Shown one piece after another: positions 43,232 to 52,103 of a stretch of 64,000 bases of DNA. Position numbers and translations under genes: made by a program. The notes under the pieces are model-generated. The model was not told the DNA's origin. It made no database searches and saw only the letters and a program-made list of their open reading frames with translations. How positions within the stretch are numbered: the first letter of the stretch is position 1; each line of letters starts with the position of its first letter. Source of the DNA: Robiginitalea aestuariiviva (lineage in GTDB: Bacteria > Bacteroidota > Bacteroidia > Flavobacteriales > Flavobacteriaceae); assembly GCF_029537735.1 (NCBI RefSeq), contig NZ_JARPUQ010000002.1, positions 1,108,240-1,172,239 of the forward strand, given 5' to 3'.

Positions 43232-44502
43232 AATACTTCATTTACGAGTTTCTCGGTAAGGGCCTTGCGGTGATACCCCTCAATTCGCGGCGGATCTCCT
43301 CTCAGGGCCCCGGCCTTATAGGCCTGGTACCACTTCCTTAGGTGAGCTTTCAGGGTTGCCCTTTCCTGGTAGGTAAAAGCCACCCCACAGCCGGTTTCTT
43401 CCACCAGCTGGGCGGCCTCCCAACCATCTGGCCCGATAGCCAGGATGGGGCGGGCGGCTGCCATGTATTCAAAGAGTTTGCCGGGCAGGATTTCCCGGGT
43501 TTGCGCACTGTCGATCTCCGGCAATAGCAGCACCTGGGCTTCCCGCATTTGGGCCATCGCCTGCTTATGGGGAACATAGGGGTGGAAATTGCTGTAGGCA
43601 TTAAGCCCGGCTGTTTCCAGGGACTGCCGCACTTCTGCACTGACCAGGCCGGTGAACTCCAGGCGCAGGTCCCGGACAAGCCCGGCCTCCTCCTGCAACA
43701 GCTCCTGCAGGACGGCCCACAGGTTTTCGGGATTCCTGCCGCCCAGCAGGGAGCCCGTGTGCACAATACGGAACGGGCCCTCCGGCTGGTCTCCGGAGGC
43801 CGGGGTATGGTTATAGCCATTGGTCACCACATGTACGGGAACCGCAGTCTGCTCCCGGAAGGATTCTGCCGTTTTGCGGCTGGTGGTGATCACCACGTTG
43901 GCATGCTGAAGGACCTGCCGTTCAAAATCCCGGTGCCTGCGGCGGGCGCGGCTGCCCGGAAACATAAAATCATGGTATCCAATCCCCGTCCAGGGATCGC
44001 GGAAATCCGCAGCCCATCGGATATCCAACCTTTTTTTCAACCCCAACCCGATCAGGTGCAGGCTGTGGGGTGGCCCGGTGGTAATCACCCAGTCCGGCCG
44101 TTCCTTTTCCAGGATGGCGGGGAGTTTTTGCAGGGCCGGTCTGATCCAGAAGCGCCGTGCATCCGGGATAAAGAAATTCCCGCGGATCCAGCGCATCAGG
44201 CGTTCGGCCCATCCTGGGTCTTTTTTGTCAATCATCCCGGCACTTACCCTATGGGTTGTTTTGCGCCCCAACAGGGCAGCCAGGCGATAGGGCTCCCAAA
44301 AGCTGCTGCGGTAAACAGATATCCCTTCCGGCACCAGGGCTTCCAGTTCAGGATCCTGCAAGGGGTAATGCGGGTGCTCTGGGAGGAATAATACCGGCTG
44401 TATTCCCATTCCGGCCAGGTAGCGGACAAAATACAGCCAGCGCTGTACCCCGGGCCCGCCTGCCGGCGGCCAGTAATAGGTAATGATCAGGACCTTTCGC
44501 AT
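43216..44502 (-). CDS. glycosyltransferase, GT-B fold (GT4-like)
   Basis: 428 residues. N-terminal KVLIITYYWPPAGGPGVQRW is the glycine-rich loop of GT4-type enzymes; the C-terminal domain has REILPGKLFEYMAAARPILAIG, the nucleotide-sugar site. Its ATG shares one base with the YfhO stop (TAATG), so they are coupled. Donor and acceptor unknown. Confidence 0.88.
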   Translation of the reverse strand: MRKVLIITYYWPPAGGPGVQRWLYFVRYLAGMGIQPVLFLPEHPHYPLQDPELEALVPEGISVYRSSFWEPYRLAALLGRKTTHRVSAGMIDKKDPGWAERLMRWIRGNFFIPDARRFWIRPALQKLPAILEKERPDWVITTGPPHSLHLIGLGLKKRLDIRWAADFRDPWTGIGYHDFMFPGSRARRRHRDFERQVLQHANVVITTSRKTAESFREQTAVPVHVVTNGYNHTPASGDQPEGPFRIVHTGSLLGGRNPENLWAVLQELLQEEAGLVRDLRLEFTGLVSAEVRQSLETAGLNAYSNFHPYVPHKQAMAQMREAQVLLLPEIDSAQTREILPGKLFEYMAAARPILAIGPDGWEAAQLVEETGCGVAFTYQERATLKAHLRKWYQAYKAGALRGDPPRIEGYHRKALTEKLVNEVLWVSS

Positions 44503-46940
44503 TACGATACTTCCTTACGGGGCCTGCGGCCCAGCCACGAGTATACCAGGGCGGCCAGGAATACCAGGCCAAGCCCCAGGGATCCGGCCAGGGAAAGCGT
44601 TGCCCCTTTGCGCACCACCCCGGGCCGGAACCGGAATTCGATGGTGTGTTCCCCTGCAGGGACTTCCATGGCCCTCAGGGTATAGTTCACCCGGAAATGC
44701 GGGCGCGGTTGCCCGTCCAGGTAGGCCTGCCAGCCTTCTGGGTAGTACATTTCTGAAAACACAGCTAGTCCCGGGTGGGAGTTGGTGGATTTATAAACCA
44801 ACGTATTGGGGGCATAGGATTCCAGATGGATACCAGCAGTGGAATCTACGGCAAAATCTGCCTTTCGCTGCCCGGGAAAATCCAGTCGGTTAACCACAGC
44901 CTCCCGTGCCACATTTAGGGTGTCCAGGGCCAGTATGGCCTGGTCCGCGTTATCCACGGGTGTCAGGCGCGAAACAAACCAGGCATTGCCCAGGGCATCA
45001 GGGTTCAGGGCCACGCTGGGTGTGCCTTCCTCGTCCGGCTGGATCAGGTACTTGGTATTGAGCATGTTGAGCACCCCCCGGTGGTCCTTGTAGATATGGA
45101 ACTCAAAAAGGTCCTGTAGGCGTTGGGGCTTGGCGGCGTGATACCCGCCCAGGGAGTGGTGAAAATATGAGGTCCGGGCACCGTTCAAGCCTTCGGAAAC
45201 GTTCAAAACCCTGTAGACTGTGGTGTCCTGCAGGATTAACTGGTCTACCTGGCTACGGGAAATAGGCGCATTCATGCGCCGGGCCGGCACAAAATCCAGG
45301 GTATTCACATACCTGCGGTCTACCCCTACCAGGTCTGCCACAAGCAACAGGCCCAGGCCCACGGCCAGGGCATTTTGCCGTAATTTCCCTTTCATGGAGA
45401 GCCACAGCAAAAGGGCGGTCAGGGCTATATATACCCAGGAACGGAAGGTGTCTTGCAGGTATACCGCCCGCCGGTCTGCCCGGATCAGATCTACCAGTTC
45501 CCCCGAAAAATACCGCTTCAGGATTTCGTCGTTCCCCGCGGCAAAATCAAACCCGGAGCGCAGGGCTACCAGGGCAAGGGAAAGGCCGGTAAGGGTCAGG
45601 AAGGCAATAGCCAGGTTTTGCTTCTTAGTCGCCTCCGGCACCTTGACGCTCACCCACTGCCGTACCGCCAGCACGGCCAGAATGGGAGCGCAGAGTTCCA
45701 GGATCACCTGTATGGAAGACACTGCCCTGAACTTGTTGTACAGCGGGAAATAGTCAATCATGGCATTGGTCAGGGCCGGGAAATTCTTCCCCCAGGAAAG
45801 CACGAGGGAAAGGAGAAACCCGCCAACCAGCCACCAGCGGGCGCGGCCCCGCACCAGCAGGATGCCCAAAAAGAACAGGAATAGCACCACGGCCCCTACG
45901 TAGGCCGGGGCGGCCACTCCGGGTTGCTGCCCCCAGTACATGGGCAGGGATTCGGTGAACTCCAGAGCCTGGGATCGGGGTACGCCCTGCTCCACCAAAA
46001 AGGCATAGGTCTTGGAATCTGCGCCCAGGCGCTCTACCGAGGCGCCCCCGAAAAGCCTGGGGACCAGCAAATTGAGCGACTCGGAAATCCCGTAACTGTA
46101 CTGGGTGATGTATTCCCTGTCCAGGCCGTCTGTAGCGACCTTCGGGCTGCCATCCGGGTTTACCGTAAGGGAAGACGGGCCCCGTGTACTCCATTGGGCG
46201 TATTCCCGCGTAGCCATCAGGGCAGTGGCATTGGATAAAATCCCAAGAGAGACCGCCAGGACTAACAGGCCTACCGAGGCGAAAAAATGGCCGAGACGCC
46301 GCTTGCGTACCGCATCTATTATATATACCAGGCCCAGCACCAGTACCAGTAGCATAAAGTAATACGTCATCTGGTAGTGGTTGGCCTGCACTTCAAGGGC
46401 CATGGCGATAGCAGTGAGCACAAAGCCCCAAAGGTATTTCCCGCGGAAGACCAGGATTATGCCCCCCAGCAATGCCGGCAGATAGCCCAGGGCATGGGCT
46501 TTGGCATTATGCCCAACCCCCAGGATAATGATCATGTAGGTGGAAAACCCATAAGCCAGGGCGCCCAACACGGCCCAGCGGGTGTCTACCTTCATGCAGC
46601 ACATCAGGATGTAAAAGCCCAGGAAATACAGGAATAGGTAATCTGCCGGGCGCGGCAAAAATCGAATCAGCCGGTCCAGCTGCTTCACATAGTCGTGGGG
46701 GTAACGGGCCCCAAGCTGATAGGTGGGCATGCCCCCAAAGGCGCTGTTGGTCCAGTAGGGCTCTTCCCCGGTGCGGTCCCGGAAATCCGTCTGCTCCTTG
46801 GCCATACCCCGGTATTGCACAATATCCGATTGGTAAATGACCTTGCCCTGCAATACCGGATGGAAATAAGCCAGGGCGGCCAGGGCAAAAAATACGAGAA
46901 CAAAGAAATGGGTGATCAGCTGCTGGAAACGACGGTTCAT
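44502..46940 (-). CDS. YfhO-family membrane protein
   Basis: 812 residues from the ATG at 46940 (MNRRFQQLITHFFVLVFFAL). About a dozen or more membrane helices precede a C-terminal periplasmic beta-domain (about 690-780) and a final helix. It is typical of YfhO proteins, which are proposed to act in glycosylation of lipoteichoic acids or other envelope glycans in Bacillus; the role in Bacteroidota is not settled. The operon with a GT and a flippase supports a glycan role. The longer upstream open frame is not family-like. Confidence 0.88.
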   Translation of the reverse strand: MNRRFQQLITHFFVLVFFALAALAYFHPVLQGKVIYQSDIVQYRGMAKEQTDFRDRTGEEPYWTNSAFGGMPTYQLGARYPHDYVKQLDRLIRFLPRPADYLFLYFLGFYILMCCMKVDTRWAVLGALAYGFSTYMIIILGVGHNAKAHALGYLPALLGGIILVFRGKYLWGFVLTAIAMALEVQANHYQMTYYFMLLVLVLGLVYIIDAVRKRRLGHFFASVGLLVLAVSLGILSNATALMATREYAQWSTRGPSSLTVNPDGSPKVATDGLDREYITQYSYGISESLNLLVPRLFGGASVERLGADSKTYAFLVEQGVPRSQALEFTESLPMYWGQQPGVAAPAYVGAVVLFLFFLGILLVRGRARWWLVGGFLLSLVLSWGKNFPALTNAMIDYFPLYNKFRAVSSIQVILELCAPILAVLAVRQWVSVKVPEATKKQNLAIAFLTLTGLSLALVALRSGFDFAAGNDEILKRYFSGELVDLIRADRRAVYLQDTFRSWVYIALTALLLWLSMKGKLRQNALAVGLGLLLVADLVGVDRRYVNTLDFVPARRMNAPISRSQVDQLILQDTTVYRVLNVSEGLNGARTSYFHHSLGGYHAAKPQRLQDLFEFHIYKDHRGVLNMLNTKYLIQPDEEGTPSVALNPDALGNAWFVSRLTPVDNADQAILALDTLNVAREAVVNRLDFPGQRKADFAVDSTAGIHLESYAPNTLVYKSTNSHPGLAVFSEMYYPEGWQAYLDGQPRPHFRVNYTLRAMEVPAGEHTIEFRFRPGVVRKGATLSLAGSLGLGLVFLAALVYSWLGRRPRKEVS

Positions 46941-46959
46941 CGGCGGGTTATGGCGGGTT

Positions 46960-47217
46960 TTAATCGATTTCTTCGTACGCGATGTATTCCCCAACTTTTT
47001 CGGTGCTTCTGGGTTTTCGATCCGGTTTCTGCTGCACAGTAACCTTGCCCACCGGCTCGGTATCTTCCCCGGAGGGCTGGTTTCCAAAGGCCTGTCCAAA
47101 ATACGCTTCGGCCTTTTTTCGGGCATAGGCCCGAAGCCAGGGCCTCAGGATCCGCCCCAGTAAAACCAGGGCATAGTACACCAGGAATACGATCAGTACG
47201 GTCTGCAAAATACCCAT
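46960..47217 (-). CDS. DUF4834 family small membrane protein
   Basis: 85 residues: one N-terminal helix (GILQTVLIVFLVYYALVLLG) and a charged cytoplasmic tail ending in VGEYIAYEEID. Characteristic of the flavobacterial DUF4834. It lies 19 bases upstream of yfhO and is probably the first gene of the glycan operon, with a -7 box at 47238-47245. Confidence 0.8.
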   Translation of the reverse strand: MGILQTVLIVFLVYYALVLLGRILRPWLRAYARKKAEAYFGQAFGNQPSGEDTEPVGKVTVQQKPDRKPRSTEKVGEYIAYEEID

Positions 47218-47237
47218 TTTCTGGACGCTTTGTATAT

Positions 47238-47245
47238 CAAAAGTA
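47238..47245 (-). promoter_or_regulatory. -7 box of the DUF4834-YfhO operon
   Basis: It reads TACTTTTG on the minus strand, 20 bases before the ATG at 47217. Confidence 0.55.
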
Positions 47246-47295
47246 CAATTCCGTCGTTGTAATAGGCGTAGAAAAGTCCTAAATTAAATTTAAAT

Positions 47296-48345
47296 ATGGC
47301 GCGTTTCCAGCGATCCCGTTTCCCGGTTTCCCTCCTGCTGCTGTTTGTCTTCATGGCTGCCTTTCACGGGCTGCAGGCCCAGTACACCGATGTGATCAAC
47401 TCCAACCGGCCCGGTAAGGCCAACGGGGCGTATGCGGTGGGCCGCGGGGTGATACAGGCCGAGGCCGGCCTGCTGATCGAACAGCAGGACCACTCCCTGC
47501 TGGACACGGAATCCGGCATTTTGGGCCTGGACGTTGCCCTGCGCTACGGATTGTTGTTCGAGTCCCTGGAACTCCAGTGGGAAGGGATTTTCCAGAGCCA
47601 GAACATCACCTTTAACAACACGGGGACCAGCGAACGCTTCACGGATTTTTACCGAAACCGCGTAGGCCTGAAGTACCTGCTTTACGACCGCTACAAGGAT
47701 CCGGAACGCAATAAGCCCAACCTATACAGCTGGAGGGCCAACAACGTATTTCGCCTGAAAAACCTGATTCCTTCGGTAGCCGTATATGCCGGGGCCAATT
47801 TTGTGCTGGGGGATAATCCGTTTTACCCGGGAGAACCCACGTTTTCCCCCAGGGCTATGGTCTCTACGCAGAGTCGGCTTTCGCCCCGCTTTGTCCTGAT
47901 CACCAACATCGCCTACGACCGTATTGGGACGGATTTTCCGGAATGGAGCTATATCATCTCCCTGTCCCATGCTTTCCGAAACCCCAAGTGGAGTACCTTT
48001 CTGGAAAACCAGGGCATACAGAGCGACCGCTACTCGGACGCACTGTTGCGGGGCGGGATAGCCTACCTGATCGGCCCCAACTTCCAGGCCGATTTCCTGC
48101 TGGGCGCCAGCTTTAAAAGCACCCCCAGCCGGATCTTCTTCGGATCGGGCATTTCCTACCGTATCGACAACCACAAGGACCCCCTGATCAACAACGGGGA
48201 TTCGGACAATATCGGACGGGGCGCCATGCGGCGTTCGGCTAAATTGTCCAAGAGCGAACGCCGCAGCCAGAAACGCGCTGCCAAGCGCAACAAAAAGCGC
48301 AAAAAGTCGCAACCAGACACCGATTGGGATTTCCAGGCGCCTTAG
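47296..48345 (+). CDS. outer-membrane channel-like protein (MetA/phenol-pathway transporter type)
   Basis: 349 residues. A signal peptide (residues 1-29) ends near LQAQ. The body alternates polar and aromatic residues like a beta-barrel. The pattern INSNRPGKANGAYAVGRGVIQAEAG is typical of the 'transporter/MetA-pathway of phenol degradation' group as I recall. The C-terminal ~40 residues are highly basic (SKSERRSQKRAAKRNKKRKK), odd for a barrel end, and may face the periplasm. Confidence 0.75.
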   Translation: MARFQRSRFPVSLLLLFVFMAAFHGLQAQYTDVINSNRPGKANGAYAVGRGVIQAEAGLLIEQQDHSLLDTESGILGLDVALRYGLLFESLELQWEGIFQSQNITFNNTGTSERFTDFYRNRVGLKYLLYDRYKDPERNKPNLYSWRANNVFRLKNLIPSVAVYAGANFVLGDNPFYPGEPTFSPRAMVSTQSRLSPRFVLITNIAYDRIGTDFPEWSYIISLSHAFRNPKWSTFLENQGIQSDRYSDALLRGGIAYLIGPNFQADFLLGASFKSTPSRIFFGSGISYRIDNHKDPLINNGDSDNIGRGAMRRSAKLSKSERRSQKRAAKRNKKRKKSQPDTDWDFQAP

Positions 48346-48415
48346 GCGAGTTTCTGCTCCCGGCCCTTTATTCTGTGCCCAAAGTTTCCTAATATTGAGG
48401 CGGTAAAACCCGTCT

Positions 48416-49534
48416 ATGATCCAAATCAGAGAGGCCCGGTCCAATCAGGACATGAAAGCCTTTGTCCGTTTTCCCTTTAGGCTGTATGCCGGGTCCCCGT
48501 ACTGGGTACCCCCTATCATCCGGGATGAACTGCAAACGCTTGACGCCAAGGTCAATCCGGTCTTTGAACAGGCCGAGGCCCGGTATTTCCTGGCTTACCG
48601 GGGCAAACGGGTGGTAGGCCGCGTAGCGGCCATCATAAATTGGACCGAAGTGCGCTCCATGGGGCTGCCCAAAATGCGGTTCGGATGGTTTGATTTCGAG
48701 GACGACCCGGAAATCAGCAAGGCCCTGCTGGAAGAAGTAGCCCGTATCGGGAAGCAGCACGGTTTGGAGTACATGGAAGGGCCCGTCGGGTTTTCAAACC
48801 TGGACAAGGTAGGGGTGTTAACCGAAGGGTTTGACCATATCGGCACCATGGTAACCTGGTACAACCATGCCTATTATCCCGCCCATCTGGAAGCCCTGGG
48901 CTTTACCCCCGAAAAGGAATTTGTGGAGAGCAAGTTTCCAGCCGCCAATGCAGACCCCAAGCTATTTGACCGCCTGGAGGGGCTGATTCGCAAGCGCTAT
49001 AACCTTAGGCCGTTAAACTTTACCCGCACTGAGGAGATTATGCCCTGGGTAGATCAGATGTTTGAGCTGTTTAACAGTACCTACGCGCGCCTCTCCTCCT
49101 TCGTGCCGATCTCGGAGGCCCAGAAGGAATATTTCAAGAAGAAATACCTGAATTTCATCAACCCGGAATACATCAAATTCATTGTGGACGCCCAGGACCG
49201 GCTGGTGGCCTTTGCCGTGGTAATGCCCAGTTTCTCCAGGGCACTGCAAAAGGCAAGGGGCAAGCTATTCCCTATGGGGATCTTCCACCTGCTTCGGGCG
49301 AGAAAACACAACCGGGATGCCATTTTCTACCTGATCGGGATCCTGCCCGAATACCAGAACAAGGGGCTTACCTCCATTATTTTTAACGAGTACTACCAGG
49401 TCTTTCAGAAAAGAAAGGTGGAAATGTGCTACCGTACCCCGGAACTGGCGGACAACATCGCCATCCAACAGATGTGGAAGCACTTTGACCCCGTGGTATA
49501 CAAAAGGCGGAAAACCTATCGGAAACCCCTCTAA
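48416..49534 (+). CDS. GNAT-like N-acyltransferase family protein
   Basis: 372 residues starting IQIREARSNQDMKAFVRFPF. Segments RYFLAYRGKRVVGRVAAIIN and LIGILPEYQNKGLTSIIFNEYY resemble the core strands and acetyl-CoA loop of GNAT folds, probably two domains. Similar proteins occur widely in Bacteroidota and are annotated as hypothetical. Acceptor unknown. Confidence 0.78.
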   Translation: MIQIREARSNQDMKAFVRFPFRLYAGSPYWVPPIIRDELQTLDAKVNPVFEQAEARYFLAYRGKRVVGRVAAIINWTEVRSMGLPKMRFGWFDFEDDPEISKALLEEVARIGKQHGLEYMEGPVGFSNLDKVGVLTEGFDHIGTMVTWYNHAYYPAHLEALGFTPEKEFVESKFPAANADPKLFDRLEGLIRKRYNLRPLNFTRTEEIMPWVDQMFELFNSTYARLSSFVPISEAQKEYFKKKYLNFINPEYIKFIVDAQDRLVAFAVVMPSFSRALQKARGKLFPMGIFHLLRARKHNRDAIFYLIGILPEYQNKGLTSIIFNEYYQVFQKRKVEMCYRTPELADNIAIQQMWKHFDPVVYKRRKTYRKPL

Positions 49535-49547
49535 ACCCATACCATAA

Positions 49548-49573
49548 AAAAGCCCGGCCAATGCCGGGCTTTG
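49548..49573. terminator. bidirectional terminator
   Basis: A 10-bp stem (AAAGCCCGGC/GCCGGGCTTT) with a CAAT loop. A flanking A-run gives a U-run for the minus-strand alpha-oxoamine synthase transcript. Confidence 0.85.
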
Positions 49574-49590
49574 AATTTGTTATCGGGCGG

Positions 49591-50850
49591 TTACTCCCCC
49601 ATGGCTGCTGCCACGGCAGCAGACAGGCGCTTGTAGGTCCCGTTCTCCAGCCGCTCGCGGATGGAAGAGAAGGCCTCCAGGGTTTCCTCTATATCTTCGG
49701 CCGTATGTGTGGCGGTCGGGATCATCCGCAGCAGGATCAGGCCTTTGGGGATGACCGGGTAAACCACAATGGAACAGAAGATCCCGTAATTTTCGCGCAG
49801 GTCCTTCACCAGGGCCATGGCCTCGGGGATACTGCCGTTCAGGTATACCGGGGTTACACAGCTGCTGGTGTTCCCGATGTCGAAACCGCGTTCCTTGAGT
49901 CCGTTTTGCAGGGCATTTACATTTTCCCACAACTTGGCCTTGAGCTCCGGCATAGTGCGGAGCATCTCCAGGCGTTTCAGGGCCCCCTTCACATAGATCA
50001 TGGGCAGGGACTTCGCAAACATCTGGGAGCGCAGGTTGTATTTCAGGTAATCGATGATTTCCTTGTCTGCCGCCAGGAAGGCGCCTATGCCCGCCATGGA
50101 TTTGGCAAAGGTGGCAAAGTACACGTCAATGTCATCCTGCACCCCTTGCTCTTCCCCGGCACCGGCACCAGTCTTACCCAAAGTCCCGAAGCCGTGGGCA
50201 TCGTCTACCAGCAAGCGGAAATTGAACTTTTGCTTCAGGGCCACAATCTCCTTGAGTTTGCCCTGCTCACCCCGCATACCGAATACGCCTTCGGAGATCA
50301 CCAGAATCCCGCCACCGGTCTGTTCTGCCATTTTGGTGGCCCGGTCCAGGTTCTTCTCCAGGGATTCGATATCGTTATGTTTAAAGGTAAAACGCTTGCC
50401 CATGTGCAGACGCACCCCGTCAATAATGCAGGCATGGGAGTCTACGTCGTAGACAATGATGTCGTCTTTAGATACCAGGGCATCGATAGCCGACATAATG
50501 CCCTGATAACCGAAATTCAGCAAATAGGCAGATTCCTTATTGACAAATTCGGCCAGTTCCCGTTCCAGTTGTTCGTGGTGCACGGTATGACCACTCATCA
50601 TCCGGGCGCCCATCGGATAGGCCGCTCCGAATTCCAGGGCGGCATCGGCATCTACCTTTTTGATTTCCGGGCGGTTGGCCAGCCCCAGGTAGTCGTTAAT
50701 ACTCCAGGTGATAACCTCTTTCCCCTGGAATTTCATGCGGTTGGAAATGGGCCCTTCCAGTTTCGGGAATACAAAATACCCTTCAGCCTGGGATGCCCAG
50801 CGGCCCAGCGGGCCTTTATTTTCGATAATCCGATCGAATAAATCTCTCAT
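49591..50850 (-). CDS. alpha-oxoamine synthase, candidate cysteate acyltransferase
   Basis: 419 residues, PLP-dependent. PLP lysine K250 in YFATFAKSMAG, H139 in YDVDSHACIIDG stacking on PLP, and LLVDDAHGFGTLG for the ring nitrogen and phenolate. The family includes serine palmitoyltransferase, KBL and BioF. Length and neighbouring cysteine-synthase-like gene fit the flavobacterial enzyme that condenses cysteate with an acyl thioester, the first committed sulfonolipid step. BioF and SPT remain alternatives. Own -7 box at 50930-50937. Confidence 0.85.
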   Translation of the reverse strand: MRDLFDRIIENKGPLGRWASQAEGYFVFPKLEGPISNRMKFQGKEVITWSINDYLGLANRPEIKKVDADAALEFGAAYPMGARMMSGHTVHHEQLERELAEFVNKESAYLLNFGYQGIMSAIDALVSKDDIIVYDVDSHACIIDGVRLHMGKRFTFKHNDIESLEKNLDRATKMAEQTGGGILVISEGVFGMRGEQGKLKEIVALKQKFNFRLLVDDAHGFGTLGKTGAGAGEEQGVQDDIDVYFATFAKSMAGIGAFLAADKEIIDYLKYNLRSQMFAKSLPMIYVKGALKRLEMLRTMPELKAKLWENVNALQNGLKERGFDIGNTSSCVTPVYLNGSIPEAMALVKDLRENYGIFCSIVVYPVIPKGLILLRMIPTATHTAEDIEETLEAFSSIRERLENGTYKRLSAAVAAAMGE

Positions 50851-50929
50851 GTAGCTTAGCTTGGTAACTCGGACCCCTGCCGGAAAAGCCGTTCAAAAAC
50901 GATTCGGGCCCTCCGGGTAAATCCACGGG

Positions 50930-50937
50930 CAAAAGTA
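50930..50937 (-). promoter_or_regulatory. -7 box of the alpha-oxoamine synthase gene
   Basis: It reads TACTTTTG on the minus strand, the same octamer as upstream of the cysteine-synthase-like gene (52096-52103). Confidence 0.5.
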
Positions 50938-51006
50938 CAGAAAAATGGGTAGGAATCACAAAAAATCCCAATGGAAAAGCTATAGGTCAGACCCTTTGGG
51001 CCATAC

Positions 51007-52047
51007 CTATTTCACAAACTGGATCTTGCGCGCTTCGGCAACGTTTTTGCTGTCGAAAAAGCCCTGATCCTCCATCCACTGGTCGCTGTAGACCTTGCTC
51101 ATGTAACGGGATCCGTGGTCCGGGAAGATCACAACCACCTTGCTATCCGGGGCAAATTCCCCGGCTTCGCTCAGCTGCTTCACGGCCTGCATGGCCGCAC
51201 CGCTGGTGTATCCGGCAAAAATGCCTTCTGTTTTGCACAGGTGGCGGGACATATGGGCACTTTCTTCGTCGGTAACCTTGATGAACTCGTCAATGCTCTT
51301 AAAGTCAGTCGCATCGGGAATCAGGTTTTTGCCCAGCCCCTCAATGCGGTACGGGTAAATTTCCTCCGTATCGAGTTCGCCGGTTTCGTGGTATTTCTTC
51401 AGCACGGAACCATAGGCGTCCACCCCAATGATGCGGATGTCCGGATTTTGCTCCTTCAGGAAACGGGCCGTACCGGAAATGGTACCCCCGGTGCCGCTGC
51501 AGGCCACCAGATGGGTGATCTGCCCCCCGGTTTGTTCCCAGATCTCCGGGCCGGTGGTACGGTAGTGCGCCTCAATATTAAAAGCGTTGAAGTATTGGTT
51601 GATGTAGATGGAACCCTTGGTTTCCTCGTGCAGCCGCCTGGCCACCTGGTAGTAGGACCTGGGGTCGTCCGCGCTTACGTGGGCGGGACAAACGTATACG
51701 GTGGCCCCCATAGACCGCAACATATCGATTTTGTCCTTGGAGGATTTGGAACTCACCGCAAGGATGCATTCGTACCCTTTGATGATGCTCACCATCGCCA
51801 GGCTGAAGCCCGTATTTCCCGAGGTGGTTTCGATAATGGTGCTCCCGGGGTGGAGCAGCCCGCTGCGCTCGGCTTCTTCAATGATGAAGTGCGCAATACG
51901 GTCCTTGGCCGAATGCCCGGGATTAAAGGCTTCCAGTTTCGCGAAAAATTCCCCCTCAAAGTCCTCGGTCATCCGGTTCAAGCGAACCAGGGGGGTTTTG
52001 CCAATAAGTTCCAGGATATTGTTGTAGGCCTTGATCTCTCGTTCCAT
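51007..52047 (-). CDS. cysteine synthase-like PLP enzyme, candidate cysteate synthase
   Basis: 346 residues. PLP lysine K48 in [12 protein letters not shown], phosphate loop [10 protein letters not shown] and GTGGTISG are family standard. The variant [10 protein letters not shown] (rather than NPxxSVKDR) and the extended C-terminus [19 protein letters not shown] mark a subgroup distinct from CysK. Next to the alpha-oxoamine synthase it could make cysteate from phosphoserine or serine derivative and sulfite. Cystathionine synthase-like activity is the alternative. Confidence 0.85.
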   Translation of the reverse strand: MEREIKAYNNILELIGKTPLVRLNRMTEDFEGEFFAKLEAFNPGHSAKDRIAHFIIEEAERSGLLHPGSTIIETTSGNTGFSLAMVSIIKGYECILAVSSKSSKDKIDMLRSMGATVYVCPAHVSADDPRSYYQVARRLHEETKGSIYINQYFNAFNIEAHYRTTGPEIWEQTGGQITHLVACSGTGGTISGTARFLKEQNPDIRIIGVDAYGSVLKKYHETGELDTEEIYPYRIEGLGKNLIPDATDFKSIDEFIKVTDEESAHMSRHLCKTEGIFAGYTSGAAMQAVKQLSEAGEFAPDSKVVVIFPDHGSRYMSKVYSDQWMEDQGFFDSKNVAEARKIQFVK

Positions 52048-52095
52048 AGTGTTTGGTTAGGCTCGGAAGACATGAAACATGTCCGGCTACGGGGT

Positions 52096-52103
52096 CAAAA
52101 GTA
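52096..52103 (-). promoter_or_regulatory. -7 box of the cysteine synthase-like gene
   Basis: It reads TACTTTTG on the minus strand, 48 bases before the ATG at 52047. Confidence 0.5.

Noticed and set aside
49561-50841. About 426-codon plus-strand frame opposite the alpha-oxoamine synthase
   Set aside because: The sense gene has every catalytic residue; the antisense product has no recognisable motif.
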